From Pseudonocardia halophobica (GTDB taxonomy: Bacteria; Actinomycetota; Actinomycetes; Mycobacteriales; Pseudonocardiaceae): a stretch of DNA of 64,000 nt. Position 1 is the stretch's first letter; every line of letters begins with the position of its first letter. The notes beneath the pieces are model-generated. The model was not told where the DNA came from, did no database searches, and was given only the letters and a program-made list of their open reading frames with translations. The stretch spans positions 18,326 through 82,325 of the forward strand of contig NZ_BSFQ01000034.1 in NCBI RefSeq assembly GCF_027922425.1, written 5' to 3'. The position numbers and the translations under genes were made by a program. Positions 16,266-24,797 of the stretch are shown piece after piece.

Positions 16266-16913
16266 TCACCCGCCCGCGAGCCCGTGCCGGTAGGCGTACC
16301 TCACGGCCTGGGCCCGGTCGCGCAGCCCCGCCTTGGCGAACAGGTGGTTGACGTGGGTCTTGACCGTCGCCTCGCCGACGACCAGCCGGCGGGCGATCTG
16401 CTGGTTGGACAGGCCCTCGGCGATGAGCGTCAGCACCTCCGCCTCGCGCGGGGTCAGCCCGTCCGGCAGGGCGCCCGGAGCGGCCGCCGGCGGCGGGGCG
16501 GACCCGCCGACGAGCCGCGCGGCGGCGACCGGGTCCAGCGTGGTCTGCCCGTCGGCGGCCGAGCGGAGCGCCCGCCCGATGGCCTCGGCGTCGGCGTCCT
16601 TGGAGAGCCAGCCCACGGCGCCCGCGCGCAGGGCGGGGACCACCGCCTCGTCGTCGACGTACGTGGTGAGGACGACGACCGCGGTGCCCGGGTGCTCGGC
16701 GCGGACCCGCCGGGTGGCCTCGACCCCGTCGACGCCCGGCATCCGCAGGTCCGTGAGCAGCACGTCGGGGGCGTGCTCGGCGACCAGTTCCAGCGCGGCG
16801 GCGCCGTCCGCGGCCGCCCCGACGACCTCGATCCCGGGCAGCAGGCCGAGCAGGGTGACCAGGCCGTCCCGGACGATCCGCTGGTCGTCGGCCAGCACGA
16901 CCCGCAGTGTCAT
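16266..16913 (-). CDS. NarL/LuxR-type response regulator
   Basis: A 215-aa response regulator. The receiver domain (about 1-120) has the acidic pair ADD at 8-10 and the phospho-acceptor Asp55 in LLTDLRMPG, with TT and KD (LSKDAD) at the usual positions. A Pro/Ala linker leads to a LuxR-type helix-turn-helix at about 150-212 (LTPREAEVLTLIAEGLSNQQIA, VKTHVNHLFAK). ATG 16913 overlaps the kinase stop in ATGA, so the pair is coupled. No target genes can be named. The unit lies in the insert separating maf from accE. Confidence 0.94.
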   Translation of the reverse strand: MTLRVVLADDQRIVRDGLVTLLGLLPGIEVVGAAADGAAALELVAEHAPDVLLTDLRMPGVDGVEATRRVRAEHPGTAVVVLTTYVDDEAVVPALRAGAVGWLSKDADAEAIGRALRSAADGQTTLDPVAAARLVGGSAPPPAAAPGALPDGLTPREAEVLTLIAEGLSNQQIARRLVVGEATVKTHVNHLFAKAGLRDRAQAVRYAYRHGLAGG

Positions 16914-18031
16914 GGCGCAGCCGGGACCCTCAGCCGCACCCGCCATCCGTCCTCCGTCGGTCCCGCGTCCAGCCGGGCGCCGACCAGCGCCGCCCGCTCG
17001 GCCATCCCGACCAGACCGTAGCCGCCGGCCCCGGGGTCGGGACGGGCGCCGGTCACGTCGGTGACCTCGAGCTCGACCTCCCCGCCCGCCGGCCGGAGCC
17101 GCACCGTGACGGGGGCACCGGGGGCGTGCCTGCGGGCGTTGGACAGGGCCTCCTGCGTGGTCCGGACGAGGGTGTCGCGGGCCTCCGGGGAGACCGCCGG
17201 CAGGTCGTCGGCCAGGTCGAGGGTGGCACCGGGATGGTCGGCGGCGAGCACCCGCAGCGCGGTGGGCAGGTCGACGGGTCCGCTGCGCAGCGCGTGCACG
17301 GCCCGGCGCGCCTCGGCCAGGCCCTCGGTCGCGAGCCGCTGCGCCCGCTCCACCTGCGCGACGGTGTCCGCGGGCGCGCCGTCGCGATGCAGCATCAGCC
17401 GCGCACCCTGCAGCTGCACCGACAGCGCCGACAGCGAGTGCGCGAGGACGTCGTGCACGTCGCGGGCGATGCGCGCGCGTTCGGCCAGCGCCGCGGCCCG
17501 GGCGTGCTCCTCGGCGGCCCGGGTCTCCGCGGCGCGGGCGAGCTCGCGTTCCTCCGCGCGGCGGTGCGCGTCCCGCCGGCTCATCCCCAGCAGCAGCACG
17601 CTGGCCATCCCGAGCGTGACGAGCAGCGACTCCGTCAGCTCGCCGCGCGCGATCGTCAGCGCGAGGGCCAGGGCCACCGCGGCCGCGAGCGCGACGGCGG
17701 GGAGCCGGCCGAGCCGGGCCCCCGCGGCGCCGACGGCCACGAAGCAGAAGGCCACCGACACCGACCAGCTCCCGGCCAGGGCGGCCATGAGGCAGCCGCC
17801 GGCGGCCGTCGCGACGAGCCCGGCGGGGTCCCAGCCGGGGCGCCCGATGCGGGCCGCCGTGATCACCCAGCCGGCGCTCGCGAGCGCCGTGGCCGCCACC
17901 GCGAGCGGGGTCACGGGCAGCCGTGGGGTCCCGGCCCAGGCGGCGGCGACGATGATCGGCAGCCAGACCAGGGCCGCGGCCCGCCGCAGGACGGAGGGCC
18001 GCGACCCGGGTCCGGCCGCGTCGAGCATCAC
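16910..18031 (-). CDS. sensor histidine kinase, HisKA_3 type
   Basis: A 373-aa membrane histidine kinase. Five or six hydrophobic helices fill residues 18-150, followed by a charged coiled region. The dimerisation box ARIARDVHDVLAHSLS has phospho-accepting His193, and the ATPase domain has the N-box TQEALSNARRHAPG and G-box GGYGLVGMAERA. There is no large extracytoplasmic loop, so it probably senses within or near the membrane. It is coupled at both ends by ATGA overlaps: downstream to its response regulator and upstream to a small membrane protein, forming a three-gene operon. Confidence 0.93.
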   Translation of the reverse strand: MMLDAAGPGSRPSVLRRAAALVWLPIIVAAAWAGTPRLPVTPLAVAATALASAGWVITAARIGRPGWDPAGLVATAAGGCLMAALAGSWSVSVAFCFVAVGAAGARLGRLPAVALAAAVALALALTIARGELTESLLVTLGMASVLLLGMSRRDAHRRAEERELARAAETRAAEEHARAAALAERARIARDVHDVLAHSLSALSVQLQGARLMLHRDGAPADTVAQVERAQRLATEGLAEARRAVHALRSGPVDLPTALRVLAADHPGATLDLADDLPAVSPEARDTLVRTTQEALSNARRHAPGAPVTVRLRPAGGEVELEVTDVTGARPDPGAGGYGLVGMAERAALVGARLDAGPTEDGWRVRLRVPAAP

Positions 18032-18258
18032 CCCCCGATCCTCGCGCGCGGCGACCCGGCCCCGTCAACGCCGGCCGCCGCGGCGACCCGGGCGCGCAGC
18101 ACCAGCAGCGTCAGCACGCCGAGGACCGTCAGCACCAGCGGCACGAACATCGCACGCCGCGGTGTGGGCCGGTCGGTCAGCTGGCGGGCCACGACCAGCA
18201 CGAGCAGCACCCCGACGAGCAGAGCGGTGACCAGCGGGTTCCCCGAGGCGAGGTCCAT
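18028..18258 (-). CDS. small two-helix membrane protein heading the two-component operon
   Basis: A 76-aa protein with two transmembrane helices (about residues 9-23 and 37-55) and short basic ends. ATG 18258 was chosen over a farther in-frame start because the extra residues are low-complexity and overlap the GC hairpin region. The stop overlaps the kinase start in ATGA, so it is translated with the kinase. Small membrane partners of histidine kinases often modulate signalling, but that is only inference here, as no family was recognised. Confidence 0.6.
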   Translation of the reverse strand: MDLASGNPLVTALLVGVLLVLVVARQLTDRPTPRRAMFVPLVLTVLGVLTLLVLRARVAAAAGVDGAGSPRARIGG

Positions 18259-18310
18259 GCCCCGGAGCGTGCTCCGGGGGCCGCCGCGGGTCGTCGATCC
18301 GCGGGTCGAT

Positions 18311-18338
18311 CCCGGGTGGAGCGGCAGCTCCACCCGGG
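18311..18338 (-). terminator. hairpin terminator after hypX
   Basis: A perfect 12-bp GC stem (18311-18322 with 18327-18338) and 4-nt loop lie 9 nt past the hypX stop, between it and the start of the small membrane-protein gene. No U-tract follows. Confidence 0.7.
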
Positions 18339-18346
18339 GGTGGAGG

Positions 18347-20098
18347 TCAGCCCGCGATCTCCGCCACGACCGGCGGGGCCTCCACCTCGGCCGTCGCCTC
18401 GCGGACGGAGCGGGCGATCGTCGGGTCGTCGAACGACGTGTCCTTGGCCTTCGCGACGAACTCGTGCCGCAGCCGGGCGTAGCCGAAACGGTCGTCGAAC
18501 ATGTCCCGGCTCATCTCGGCGAGCTCCTGGACCCGGTAGGTCTCCAGCGGGCGGCGGAGCTCGTCGGCCTCCCGGGCGGCCTGCTTGGCGGCCAGGGCGG
18601 CGGCGTACCCGTCGCCGGTGGCGAGCCGGACCGCGTGCTCCACGACCTGCTCGTCGAAGGCCGTACGGTCGCCCTCGAGCACCTCGTCGACCAGGCCGGT
18701 GCGCAGCGCCTCGGCCGCGCCGACCGGCAGGCAGTCCCGGGTGAACCGGACGGCGTCGGCCATCCCGACCCGCCGCGGCAGCGCGTAGGTCCAGTACTCC
18801 GAGCCGGTCAGGCCCATGTTCCGGTAGTGCGGGTTGAGCACGGCGCCGCGGCGCAGCAGCACGGTGTCCGCGCCGAGCGCCATCATCACGCCGCCGGCGC
18901 CCGCCGGCCCGCCCACGGCGGTCACGACGAGCTGCGAGGTGCAGGTGAGCAGCTCGCGGCAGACGTCGTTGATCGCGTTGATGTTGCGCCAGCTCTCCAC
19001 CGTCGCGTCGGGGCGGCCCTCGGCGACGTTGAGGTGGATGCCGTTGGAGAAGATCTCGCCGCCCTCGAAGACCAGGACCTTCGTGTCCTGGGCGGCCGCG
19101 TGCCGCAGCGCGGCGGCGACCCGGTGGCCCTGGCTCGCCGACATGGCGCCGTTGTAGAGATCGGCGCGCACCACGCCCACGCAGCCGTCCGGGCCGACGC
19201 GGCGGTAGCTGATCTCGCGGTAGCCGTCCGACGGACCGGTGGGCCGCTCGAGCGACTCCGGCACCTCGTCGAGGGCGCCCTCGAGGGCGCCGCCCAGCAC
19301 GGTCGCGGCGGGCAGCTTCACCCCGCCCGGGATCCGGGCGTGCCCGATCCACACCGCGCCGTCGCCGGTGCGCACCAGGAGGGCGCCGTGCCGGCGCAGC
19401 GCGATCGAGCCGGGGGCGCCCGGGGTGGCGGAGCCGCGGTGGGCGTCGAACACCGACAGCGCGACGCCGGCGAGCTCCGAGCGCACGCCCGGCGCCCCGT
19501 CGCCCGCCCGCACGCGGCGCAGCACGTGGTCGGTCGGGTCCTCCCAGGAGAAGACCCGGTCGGTCTGCTTCATGGTCGGCCGGAGCCGCCCGATCACCGC
19601 GTCGCCGAAGGACTCCGCGGGCTGCGGCTCGAACGCCGGGTCCTGCGCCTTCGCCACGACCTCGCGCGCCAGCTCGACGGCGGCGTCGGCGACCGGTCCG
19701 TTGTAGACGGCGGACTTGCGCGGCGGCTCGGCCGGCATCGGGAAGGTCCGGTGGCCCCAGATCGGGCCGGCGTCCATCTCCTCGACGGCCTGCAGCGCGG
19801 TGACACCCCACACCGGCTCCGCGTCCGTGATCGCCCAGTCGATCGACGACGGGCCGCGGTCGCCCAGCGGGCCCGGGTGGATCACCACGACCCGCTGACC
19901 CCGCCAGACGTCCTCGGGGACCCGCTCCTTGAGGAACGGGCAGAGCACCAGATCGGGTCGCGTGGTCTCGACGGCCTTGCGGATCGCGGCCTCGTCGTGC
20001 GCGAGGCGGACGTCGAGGTGGTGACCGTCCTCGCGGAGCTCCGTCCAGACGCGCTGGGTCAGCCCGTTGTAGGACGAACAGAGCAGCAGGATTCTCAC
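18347..20098 (-). CDS. hypX: HypX-like hydrogenase maturation protein (formyltransferase + enoyl-CoA hydratase fusion)
   Basis: A 583-aa two-domain protein matching HypX/HoxX. The N-terminal part (about 1-240) is a formyl-THF transferase-like fold with VRILLLCSSYNGLTQ, VVIHPGPLGDRGPSSIDWAI and GHRTFPMP. The C-terminal part (about 290-560) is a crotonase/enoyl-CoA hydratase-like fold with FSNGIHLN and GGPAGAGGVMMALGAD. Known HypX proteins convert the formyl group of formyl-THF, through formyl-CoA, to the CO ligand of [NiFe]-hydrogenases under air. Start GTG 20098 is preceded by GGAG at good spacing. No hydrogenase or hyp gene lies within the window, so it is an orphan here and may serve a hydrogenase encoded elsewhere. 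Confidence 0.88.
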   Translation of the reverse strand: MRILLLCSSYNGLTQRVWTELREDGHHLDVRLAHDEAAIRKAVETTRPDLVLCPFLKERVPEDVWRGQRVVVIHPGPLGDRGPSSIDWAITDAEPVWGVTALQAVEEMDAGPIWGHRTFPMPAEPPRKSAVYNGPVADAAVELAREVVAKAQDPAFEPQPAESFGDAVIGRLRPTMKQTDRVFSWEDPTDHVLRRVRAGDGAPGVRSELAGVALSVFDAHRGSATPGAPGSIALRRHGALLVRTGDGAVWIGHARIPGGVKLPAATVLGGALEGALDEVPESLERPTGPSDGYREISYRRVGPDGCVGVVRADLYNGAMSASQGHRVAAALRHAAAQDTKVLVFEGGEIFSNGIHLNVAEGRPDATVESWRNINAINDVCRELLTCTSQLVVTAVGGPAGAGGVMMALGADTVLLRRGAVLNPHYRNMGLTGSEYWTYALPRRVGMADAVRFTRDCLPVGAAEALRTGLVDEVLEGDRTAFDEQVVEHAVRLATGDGYAAALAAKQAAREADELRRPLETYRVQELAEMSRDMFDDRFGYARLRHEFVAKAKDTSFDDPTIARSVREATAEVEAPPVVAEIAG

Positions 20099-20921
20099 GT
20101 ACTTCTCCGGGTGATCGACCAGTGGGGGAGCACTGCCGACCGGGCGCCACGCTGCACCGCGGTCTCCACGACCGCGCGCGGGTTGCCCCCCGGTGCTGCA
20201 CGTGGACCGCAAGGCACGTTACCTCGGTCGTGCGGGTGATCGACTGGGCCGATCGGCCGAGAAGATCGACTCCGGGCGGAGGTACCCGACCCGCGAGCGA
20301 GAACGTCGTCGCAGGTGGTCAGGGGTCCTGCGGGCCCGAGCTTCCGCACGCCGACACGCCGAAGTGGACGCGGTGAGTCGCCGAGCGGTCACCTCGGGTA
20401 CCTCGACCGCTGCTCCGAAGAGGTGAATTCGCCGCGCTTCGGGGTCGTGTGCTCACTTGCGGTCGCCCTCCCGGCGTCCCGGTGCCGGACGCGTCCGAAG
20501 GGCCTATCGACCGCCTCCGCGGGCTCACAGGGAGGGCGGTCCAACGACCGTCCCGGACGTTCTCTCGCCGGATGAACCTCTTTCGCGGCGAGTGGTCGGC
20601 AGTCTGAGCCCGGCGGTCGCAACGGCCCCGGACCGGGCACCGCACTCTGCCGAACGGCGGTGTCCGGTTCACCTCGGACAGGGGCGAAAGGCCCGGATCC
20701 CGCGACGATCGGCAGTCCGCAACGGCGTTGACCGCCCGTTCGCACGCGATCGAGTCATGCCCGGGACACGCTCCGTGTACCTTCCGCCGTCGACGCGTGC
20801 GAAATCCGGCGGGGCCCCGACCCGAACGGATGACTGCCCGGACGGGCCCGGGGCCGAGAGTGAGCGGCCTGCCGGCGACGCGCGACGAGCTGGACGAAGC
20901 GACGGAGAGGGTGGCCGACGA
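20099..20921. other. 823-bp intergenic region, hypX / conservon
   Basis: This gap between the divergent hypX and cvnA genes holds no gene I can support; open frames on both strands lack coding character. A TGTACCTT extended -10-like box is at 20776-20783. A possible 31-codon leader frame runs from ATG 20830 and ends in an ATGA overlap with the cvnA start. Base composition is more even than in the flanking genes, which suits a long regulatory region. Confidence 0.4.
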
Positions 20922-23324
20922 ATGACGAGGCTGCTGGACTGGCTGCCACGCGGCAACACGCTCGACGAGGCGTCGTTCCGCAGGCGGCATCTTCTGCTGC
21001 AGTGGGTCCTGGCGGCCCACATCCCCGTGCTGTTCCTGTTCGGGTGGCTGCTCGGCAACCCGCTGGGGCTGGTGCTCGGGGCCGCCATCGCGCCCGTCGT
21101 CGTACTGCTGGTGGTCGGGCACTTCGTGACGCAGCGGCGCGTCGCGTCCTCGTGCGTCAGTGCCGGGCTGGTGTGGTGCTCCATCGCGCTCGTGGCCGTC
21201 ACGCACGGCACGATCGAGTCGCACTTCCACTTCTTCATCATCATCGGCTTCATCGCGCTGTACCAGGACTGGGTGCCGTTCCTCTGGAACATCCTGCTCA
21301 CCGGCGTCTCGCACGGGATCGGGACGATCTTCTACCCGACGTTGATCTTCAACCACCCCGCGGCGCAGCGTGACCCGTGGCTGTGGGGCGGCATCCACGC
21401 CGGCGCGGTACTGCTGGCCTGTGTCGGCATGGTGATCTTCTGGCGGATCACCGAGGACGAGCAGCACGAGAAGGAGGAGCTCGGCCGCGAGCTCGTCCGC
21501 GCCGACGCCGAGATCGGCCGCCGGCAGTTCACCTCGGACATGCTGGTCAACCTGGCCCGCCGCAACCAGTCGATGCTCTACCGGCAGCTGGACATCATCA
21601 ACCAGCTCGAGGAGAAGGAGCAGGACCCCGACGCGCTCGCCGAGCTGTTCAAGCTCGACCACCTCGCCACCCGCGTCCGCCGCAACGCCGAGAGCCTGCT
21701 CGTCCTCTCCGGCGAGCAGCCGCCCCGCGTCTGGTCGGCGCCCGTGTCGATGCGCGACGTCGTGCGCGCGGCGATCGCCGAGACCGAGGACCTCGAGCGG
21801 GTCGAGTTCTCCGTCGACGACCGGATCGCGGTCGCCGGCCACAGCGTCGCCGACCTGACCCACCTGCTGGCCGAGCTCACCGAGAACGCCGTCCGCTTCT
21901 CCCCGCCGGACACCGCCGTGACGATCCGGAGCCGCCCCCAGCGGGCCGAGATCGGCGGCCAGATCCTGACGATCGAGGACTGGGGCGTCGGCATGCCCGA
22001 CGACGAGCTGGCCGCGGCCAACGAGCTGCTCATCCGGCCCCGCGAGGTCGACCTCTCGGTGTCGCAGCGGCTGGGCTTCCACGTGGTCGCGCGGCTCGCG
22101 GCGCGGCACGGCATCGAGGTGTCGCTGTCCACCACGCCGGGCTCCGGGTTGACCGCCGTCGTGGTCCTCCCCGCGGCGCTCTTCGTGTCCGACCCGCAGG
22201 CCGGGCCGCACGCCGGGATCGGCAGCGGGCCGGAGCAGACCCGCCGGGCCACCGCGGTGCACGAGCAGCCGCCGGCCGAGCACGCCCGCCGCGCCCAGGC
22301 CACCGCGACCGCCGAGCGCAGCCCGCTCCCCGGCATCGCGGCCGCCACCGCCCCGGCCTGGACCCCGCCGGCCCCCGCGACCCCGCAGGACCGGCCGACC
22401 CCCGTCGCGCGCCGGGCCCCGGCCGCGTCGGCGACCCCGCCGGCCTCGCCCGCCACCCCGGCGGCGCTGCCGGTCACCCGGTCCGCGCCGATCCCGGCCG
22501 TGCCGGGCGGCAACTGGTCGGGCTGGTGGGACCCGGCGCCCGCCGACCGTGTCCCCGGCCCGGTCGGGGACGACCGGTCCGGCCGGAACGGCACCGGCCA
22601 CGCGGCCAACGGGCTCAACGGGCTCAACGGCCACGGCCCGAACGGCGCCGGCCACAACGGGCACGGCCTCGGTGGCAACGGGGGTTCCCACGGCAGTGCC
22701 AACGGGAACGGGGCCCACGGCCTCGGTGTCAACGGGAACGGTGTCAACGGGAACGGCGCCCACGGCCTCGGGCAGGGCACCGTCGGCCACAACGGCACCG
22801 GCAGGAACGGTCACGCCCTCCTCGGGGGCGACGGCGCCACCTCCGCCGGCCCGACCCCCGACGCCCGCGCGAACGGCACCGACGGGCACGCAGGGCACGC
22901 GAACGGGAACGGCGCCGACGGCCACGAGCCGGACCGCGCCACCGACCGCGCCACCGAGCGGACCGACGGCGCCACCGACCGCGCCGGCGACACGGACGGC
23001 ACCGACACCACCCGGGTCCCGATCCCGACCCCCCGCCCGGCGCCGGCTGAGGGCCTCCGGCCCCCGGCCACCGGCTCCAGCGGGCTGCGGCGCCGCGTCC
23101 CGCAGGCGTCGCTCGCCCCCGAGCTGCGCGGTGGCACGGCCGAGCCCGTCGCCCCGGCGGCGCCCGCCGCCCCGGCCGGGCCCAGCGCCGATGCCGCCCA
23201 GGCCCTGTCCCGCTACCAGGCCAGCCGGCAGGCCGCCCAGGCCGTCGCCGACCAGGGCCTCGACGGGACCGGGATGCACGACCAGCACGACCAGCACATC
23301 ACCGACAGGAGGACCAACCCGTGA
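20922..23324 (+). CDS. cvnA: CvnA-type sensor-like ATPase of a conservon, with Asn-Gly-rich tail
   Basis: An 800-aa conservon sensor. Four or so transmembrane helices occupy residues 25-165, including a HFHFFIIIGFIALYQDW segment. A helical linker follows, then a GHKL ATPase domain at about 270-430 with N-box HLLAELTENAVRFSPPDT and a GVGMPDDEL motif. No canonical phospho-histidine box was seen. The remaining 370 residues are disordered: Pro/Ala-rich, then Asn-Gly-His repeats at about 556-650, then acidic and Ala-rich. The start ATG 20922 has GGAGAGG 12 nt upstream. Its stop overlaps the cvnB GTG. Conservon proteins form a membrane complex likened to a G-protein-coupled receptor and affect development in Streptomyces. 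Confidence 0.9.
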   Translation: MTRLLDWLPRGNTLDEASFRRRHLLLQWVLAAHIPVLFLFGWLLGNPLGLVLGAAIAPVVVLLVVGHFVTQRRVASSCVSAGLVWCSIALVAVTHGTIESHFHFFIIIGFIALYQDWVPFLWNILLTGVSHGIGTIFYPTLIFNHPAAQRDPWLWGGIHAGAVLLACVGMVIFWRITEDEQHEKEELGRELVRADAEIGRRQFTSDMLVNLARRNQSMLYRQLDIINQLEEKEQDPDALAELFKLDHLATRVRRNAESLLVLSGEQPPRVWSAPVSMRDVVRAAIAETEDLERVEFSVDDRIAVAGHSVADLTHLLAELTENAVRFSPPDTAVTIRSRPQRAEIGGQILTIEDWGVGMPDDELAAANELLIRPREVDLSVSQRLGFHVVARLAARHGIEVSLSTTPGSGLTAVVVLPAALFVSDPQAGPHAGIGSGPEQTRRATAVHEQPPAEHARRAQATATAERSPLPGIAAATAPAWTPPAPATPQDRPTPVARRAPAASATPPASPATPAALPVTRSAPIPAVPGGNWSGWWDPAPADRVPGPVGDDRSGRNGTGHAANGLNGLNGHGPNGAGHNGHGLGGNGGSHGSANGNGAHGLGVNGNGVNGNGAHGLGQGTVGHNGTGRNGHALLGGDGATSAGPTPDARANGTDGHAGHANGNGADGHEPDRATDRATERTDGATDRAGDTDGTDTTRVPIPTPRPAPAEGLRPPATGSSGLRRRVPQASLAPELRGGTAEPVAPAAPAAPAGPSADAAQALSRYQASRQAAQAVADQGLDGTGMHDQHDQHITDRRTNP

Positions 23325-23722
23325 GCACGTCGACCGGCCGGCTGGACTGGCTGCTCGTGGAGTTCACCCGGGACGTCCCGGGCGTCGTCAACGCCGTCGT
23401 CGTCTCCGGCGACGGGCTGCGCCTCGCCTCCTCGCCGGGTGTCGGCGAGGCCCTCGGCGACCAGCTGTCCGCCGCGGCCTCCGGCCTGGTGAGCCTGGCC
23501 AACGGGACCGCCCAGCTGCTGGGCTCCGGTGCGGTGAGCCAGACCATCCTCGAGATGGAGGGCGGCTACCTGTTCGTCACCGCCGTCAGCCGCGGGGCGA
23601 CGCTCGCCGTCCACGCCGAGCGCGCCTGCGACATCGGCATGATCGGCTACGAGATGACCCTGCTGGCGTCGCGGGTCGGCCACGCGCTGACCCCGGCGCC
23701 ACGCACCCCGGCGGGCCGCTGA
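23321..23722 (+). CDS. cvnB: CvnB roadblock/LC7 domain protein
   Basis: A 133-aa roadblock/LC7 fold protein: LDWLLVEFTRDVPGVVNAVVVSGDGLRLASS at the start of the fold and a hydrophobic second half ending GYEMTLLASRVGHAL. Roadblock proteins act as scaffolds or GTPase-activating partners of small Ras-like GTPases, here CvnD. It begins with GTG 23321, overlapping the cvnA stop (GTGA), behind AGGAGGA, so it is translationally coupled and well translated. It is cytoplasmic and probably docked on CvnA. Confidence 0.94.
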   Translation: MSTSTGRLDWLLVEFTRDVPGVVNAVVVSGDGLRLASSPGVGEALGDQLSAAASGLVSLANGTAQLLGSGAVSQTILEMEGGYLFVTAVSRGATLAVHAERACDIGMIGYEMTLLASRVGHALTPAPRTPAGR

Positions 23723-23723
23723 G

Positions 23724-24107
23724 GTGCGGGACGGAACGGCGGACGACCAGCCCGTCAGACGGGCGGGCCGGGTCGTCCCGGTCTACGCGGTCACCGGCGG
23801 GCGGACCCGCTCGGCCGGCAAGGAGCTGCCCGTCGAGGCGCTCGTGACGGTCACGCACTCGGGCCGGCACGCGGCCGACCTGCAGCTGGAGTACCGGACG
23901 ATCCTCGGCCTCGCCGCGGCCCCGGTCTCGCTGGTCGAGATCGGTGCGGCCCTGCAGGTGCCGGTGGGCGTGGCCCGGGTGCTGGTCGGCGACCTCGCCG
24001 ACGCCGGCTACGTCGCGGTGCACCTGCCGCAGGTCGGGGGCGACGGTGCCCCCGGCCCCGAGATCCTGGAGAGACTGTTGGAGGGGCTCCGTGCGCGATC
24101 GGCGTGA
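23724..24107 (+). CDS. cvnC: CvnC DUF742 protein
   Basis: A 127-aa DUF742 protein, the third conserved member of conservons. It shows RAGRVVPVYAVTGGRTRSAG near the N-terminus and then a winged-helix-like region with LEYRTILGLAAAPVSLVEIGAAL and VPVGVARVLVGDLADAGYV, consistent with a DNA- or protein-binding winged helix. It starts at GTG 23724, 1 nt after the cvnB stop, and its 3' end overlaps the cvnD start by 17 nt. The molecular role within the complex is not established. Confidence 0.92.
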   Translation: MRDGTADDQPVRRAGRVVPVYAVTGGRTRSAGKELPVEALVTVTHSGRHAADLQLEYRTILGLAAAPVSLVEIGAALQVPVGVARVLVGDLADAGYVAVHLPQVGGDGAPGPEILERLLEGLRARSA

Positions 24108-24657
24108 GCTGTACCCGCTGAAGATCCTCGTGGCCGGTGGCTTCGGGGTGGGCAAGACGACCTTCGTGCGGTCGTTGTCGGAGATCCCCCCGCTGCTCAC
24201 CGAGCAGGCGATGACCTCCGCGTCGGTCGGCGTCGACGACACCGTCGCCGTGCCGGACAAGACCACGACCACGGTCGCGATGGACTTCGGACGCATCACG
24301 GTCGACGAGTCGCTGATCCTGTACCTGTTCGGCACGCCCGGGCAGTCCCGGTTCTGGTTCATGTGGGACGAGCTGGCGCGCGGCTCCGTCGGCGCAGTCG
24401 TCCTGGTCGACCTGCGCCGGGTCGACGAGTGCTTCCCGGCGATCGACTACTTCGAGGACCGGCGGATCCCGTACGTCATCGGGGTCAACCGGTTCCCGGG
24501 CTCGGACGCGCACTCCGAGGACGACGTGCGCGACGCGCTCGCGCTCGCACCGGAGACTCCGGTGCTGTGGATGGACGCCCGCGAGGCCGACTCGAGTCTC
24601 CGGTCGCTGGTGGCGCTGGTCGAGCACGCGCTGTCGCGCACGGCCGTCGCGGGCTGA
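24091..24657 (+). CDS. cvnD: CvnD Ras-like small GTPase
   Basis: A 188-aa small GTPase of the MglA/Ras-like group, the effector of the conservon. Motifs are G1 GGFGVGKTTF at about 15-24, G3 LFGTPGQSRFWFMW at about 74-87, a G4-like VNRFPG, and helical C-terminus. GTG 24091 fits GGAGGGG just upstream and places the P-loop at the usual distance; a longer in-frame reading upstream would run through cvnC in another frame. It is the last gene of cvnABCD, followed by a strong hairpin at 24713-24740. Confidence 0.94.
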   Translation: MRDRRELYPLKILVAGGFGVGKTTFVRSLSEIPPLLTEQAMTSASVGVDDTVAVPDKTTTTVAMDFGRITVDESLILYLFGTPGQSRFWFMWDELARGSVGAVVLVDLRRVDECFPAIDYFEDRRIPYVIGVNRFPGSDAHSEDDVRDALALAPETPVLWMDAREADSSLRSLVALVEHALSRTAVAG

Positions 24658-24712
24658 CGCGCCGGGATCCTCCGGCGCGCGTCTTCATCACGGACCCCGC
24701 TCCTCGGCGACA

Positions 24713-24740
24713 GGGCTCCCACCCGCTCGGGTGGGAGCCC
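24713..24740. terminator. hairpin terminator after the conservon
   Basis: A perfect 12-bp stem (24713-24724 with 24729-24740) and 4-nt GCTC loop lie 55 nt past the cvnD stop and 57 nt from the convergent accE stop, so it can serve both directions. Confidence 0.8.
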
Positions 24741-24797
24741 GTCGTCGTTCTCGGGGCCTTCCGGGTCCGTGCTCGGCTGGTCCGTACCGGGGGAGGA

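Noticed and set aside
16910..18258. A start of the small membrane protein at 18333
   Set aside because: The extra 25 residues are Gly/Arg/Ser-rich and lie over the terminator hairpin of the hypX gene; ATG 18258 is more credible.
20099..20921. Protein-coding genes on either strand in the long gap
   Set aside because: Several open frames of 60-200 codons exist but are Arg/Pro/Ser-rich, lack ribosome-binding sites and overlap each other.
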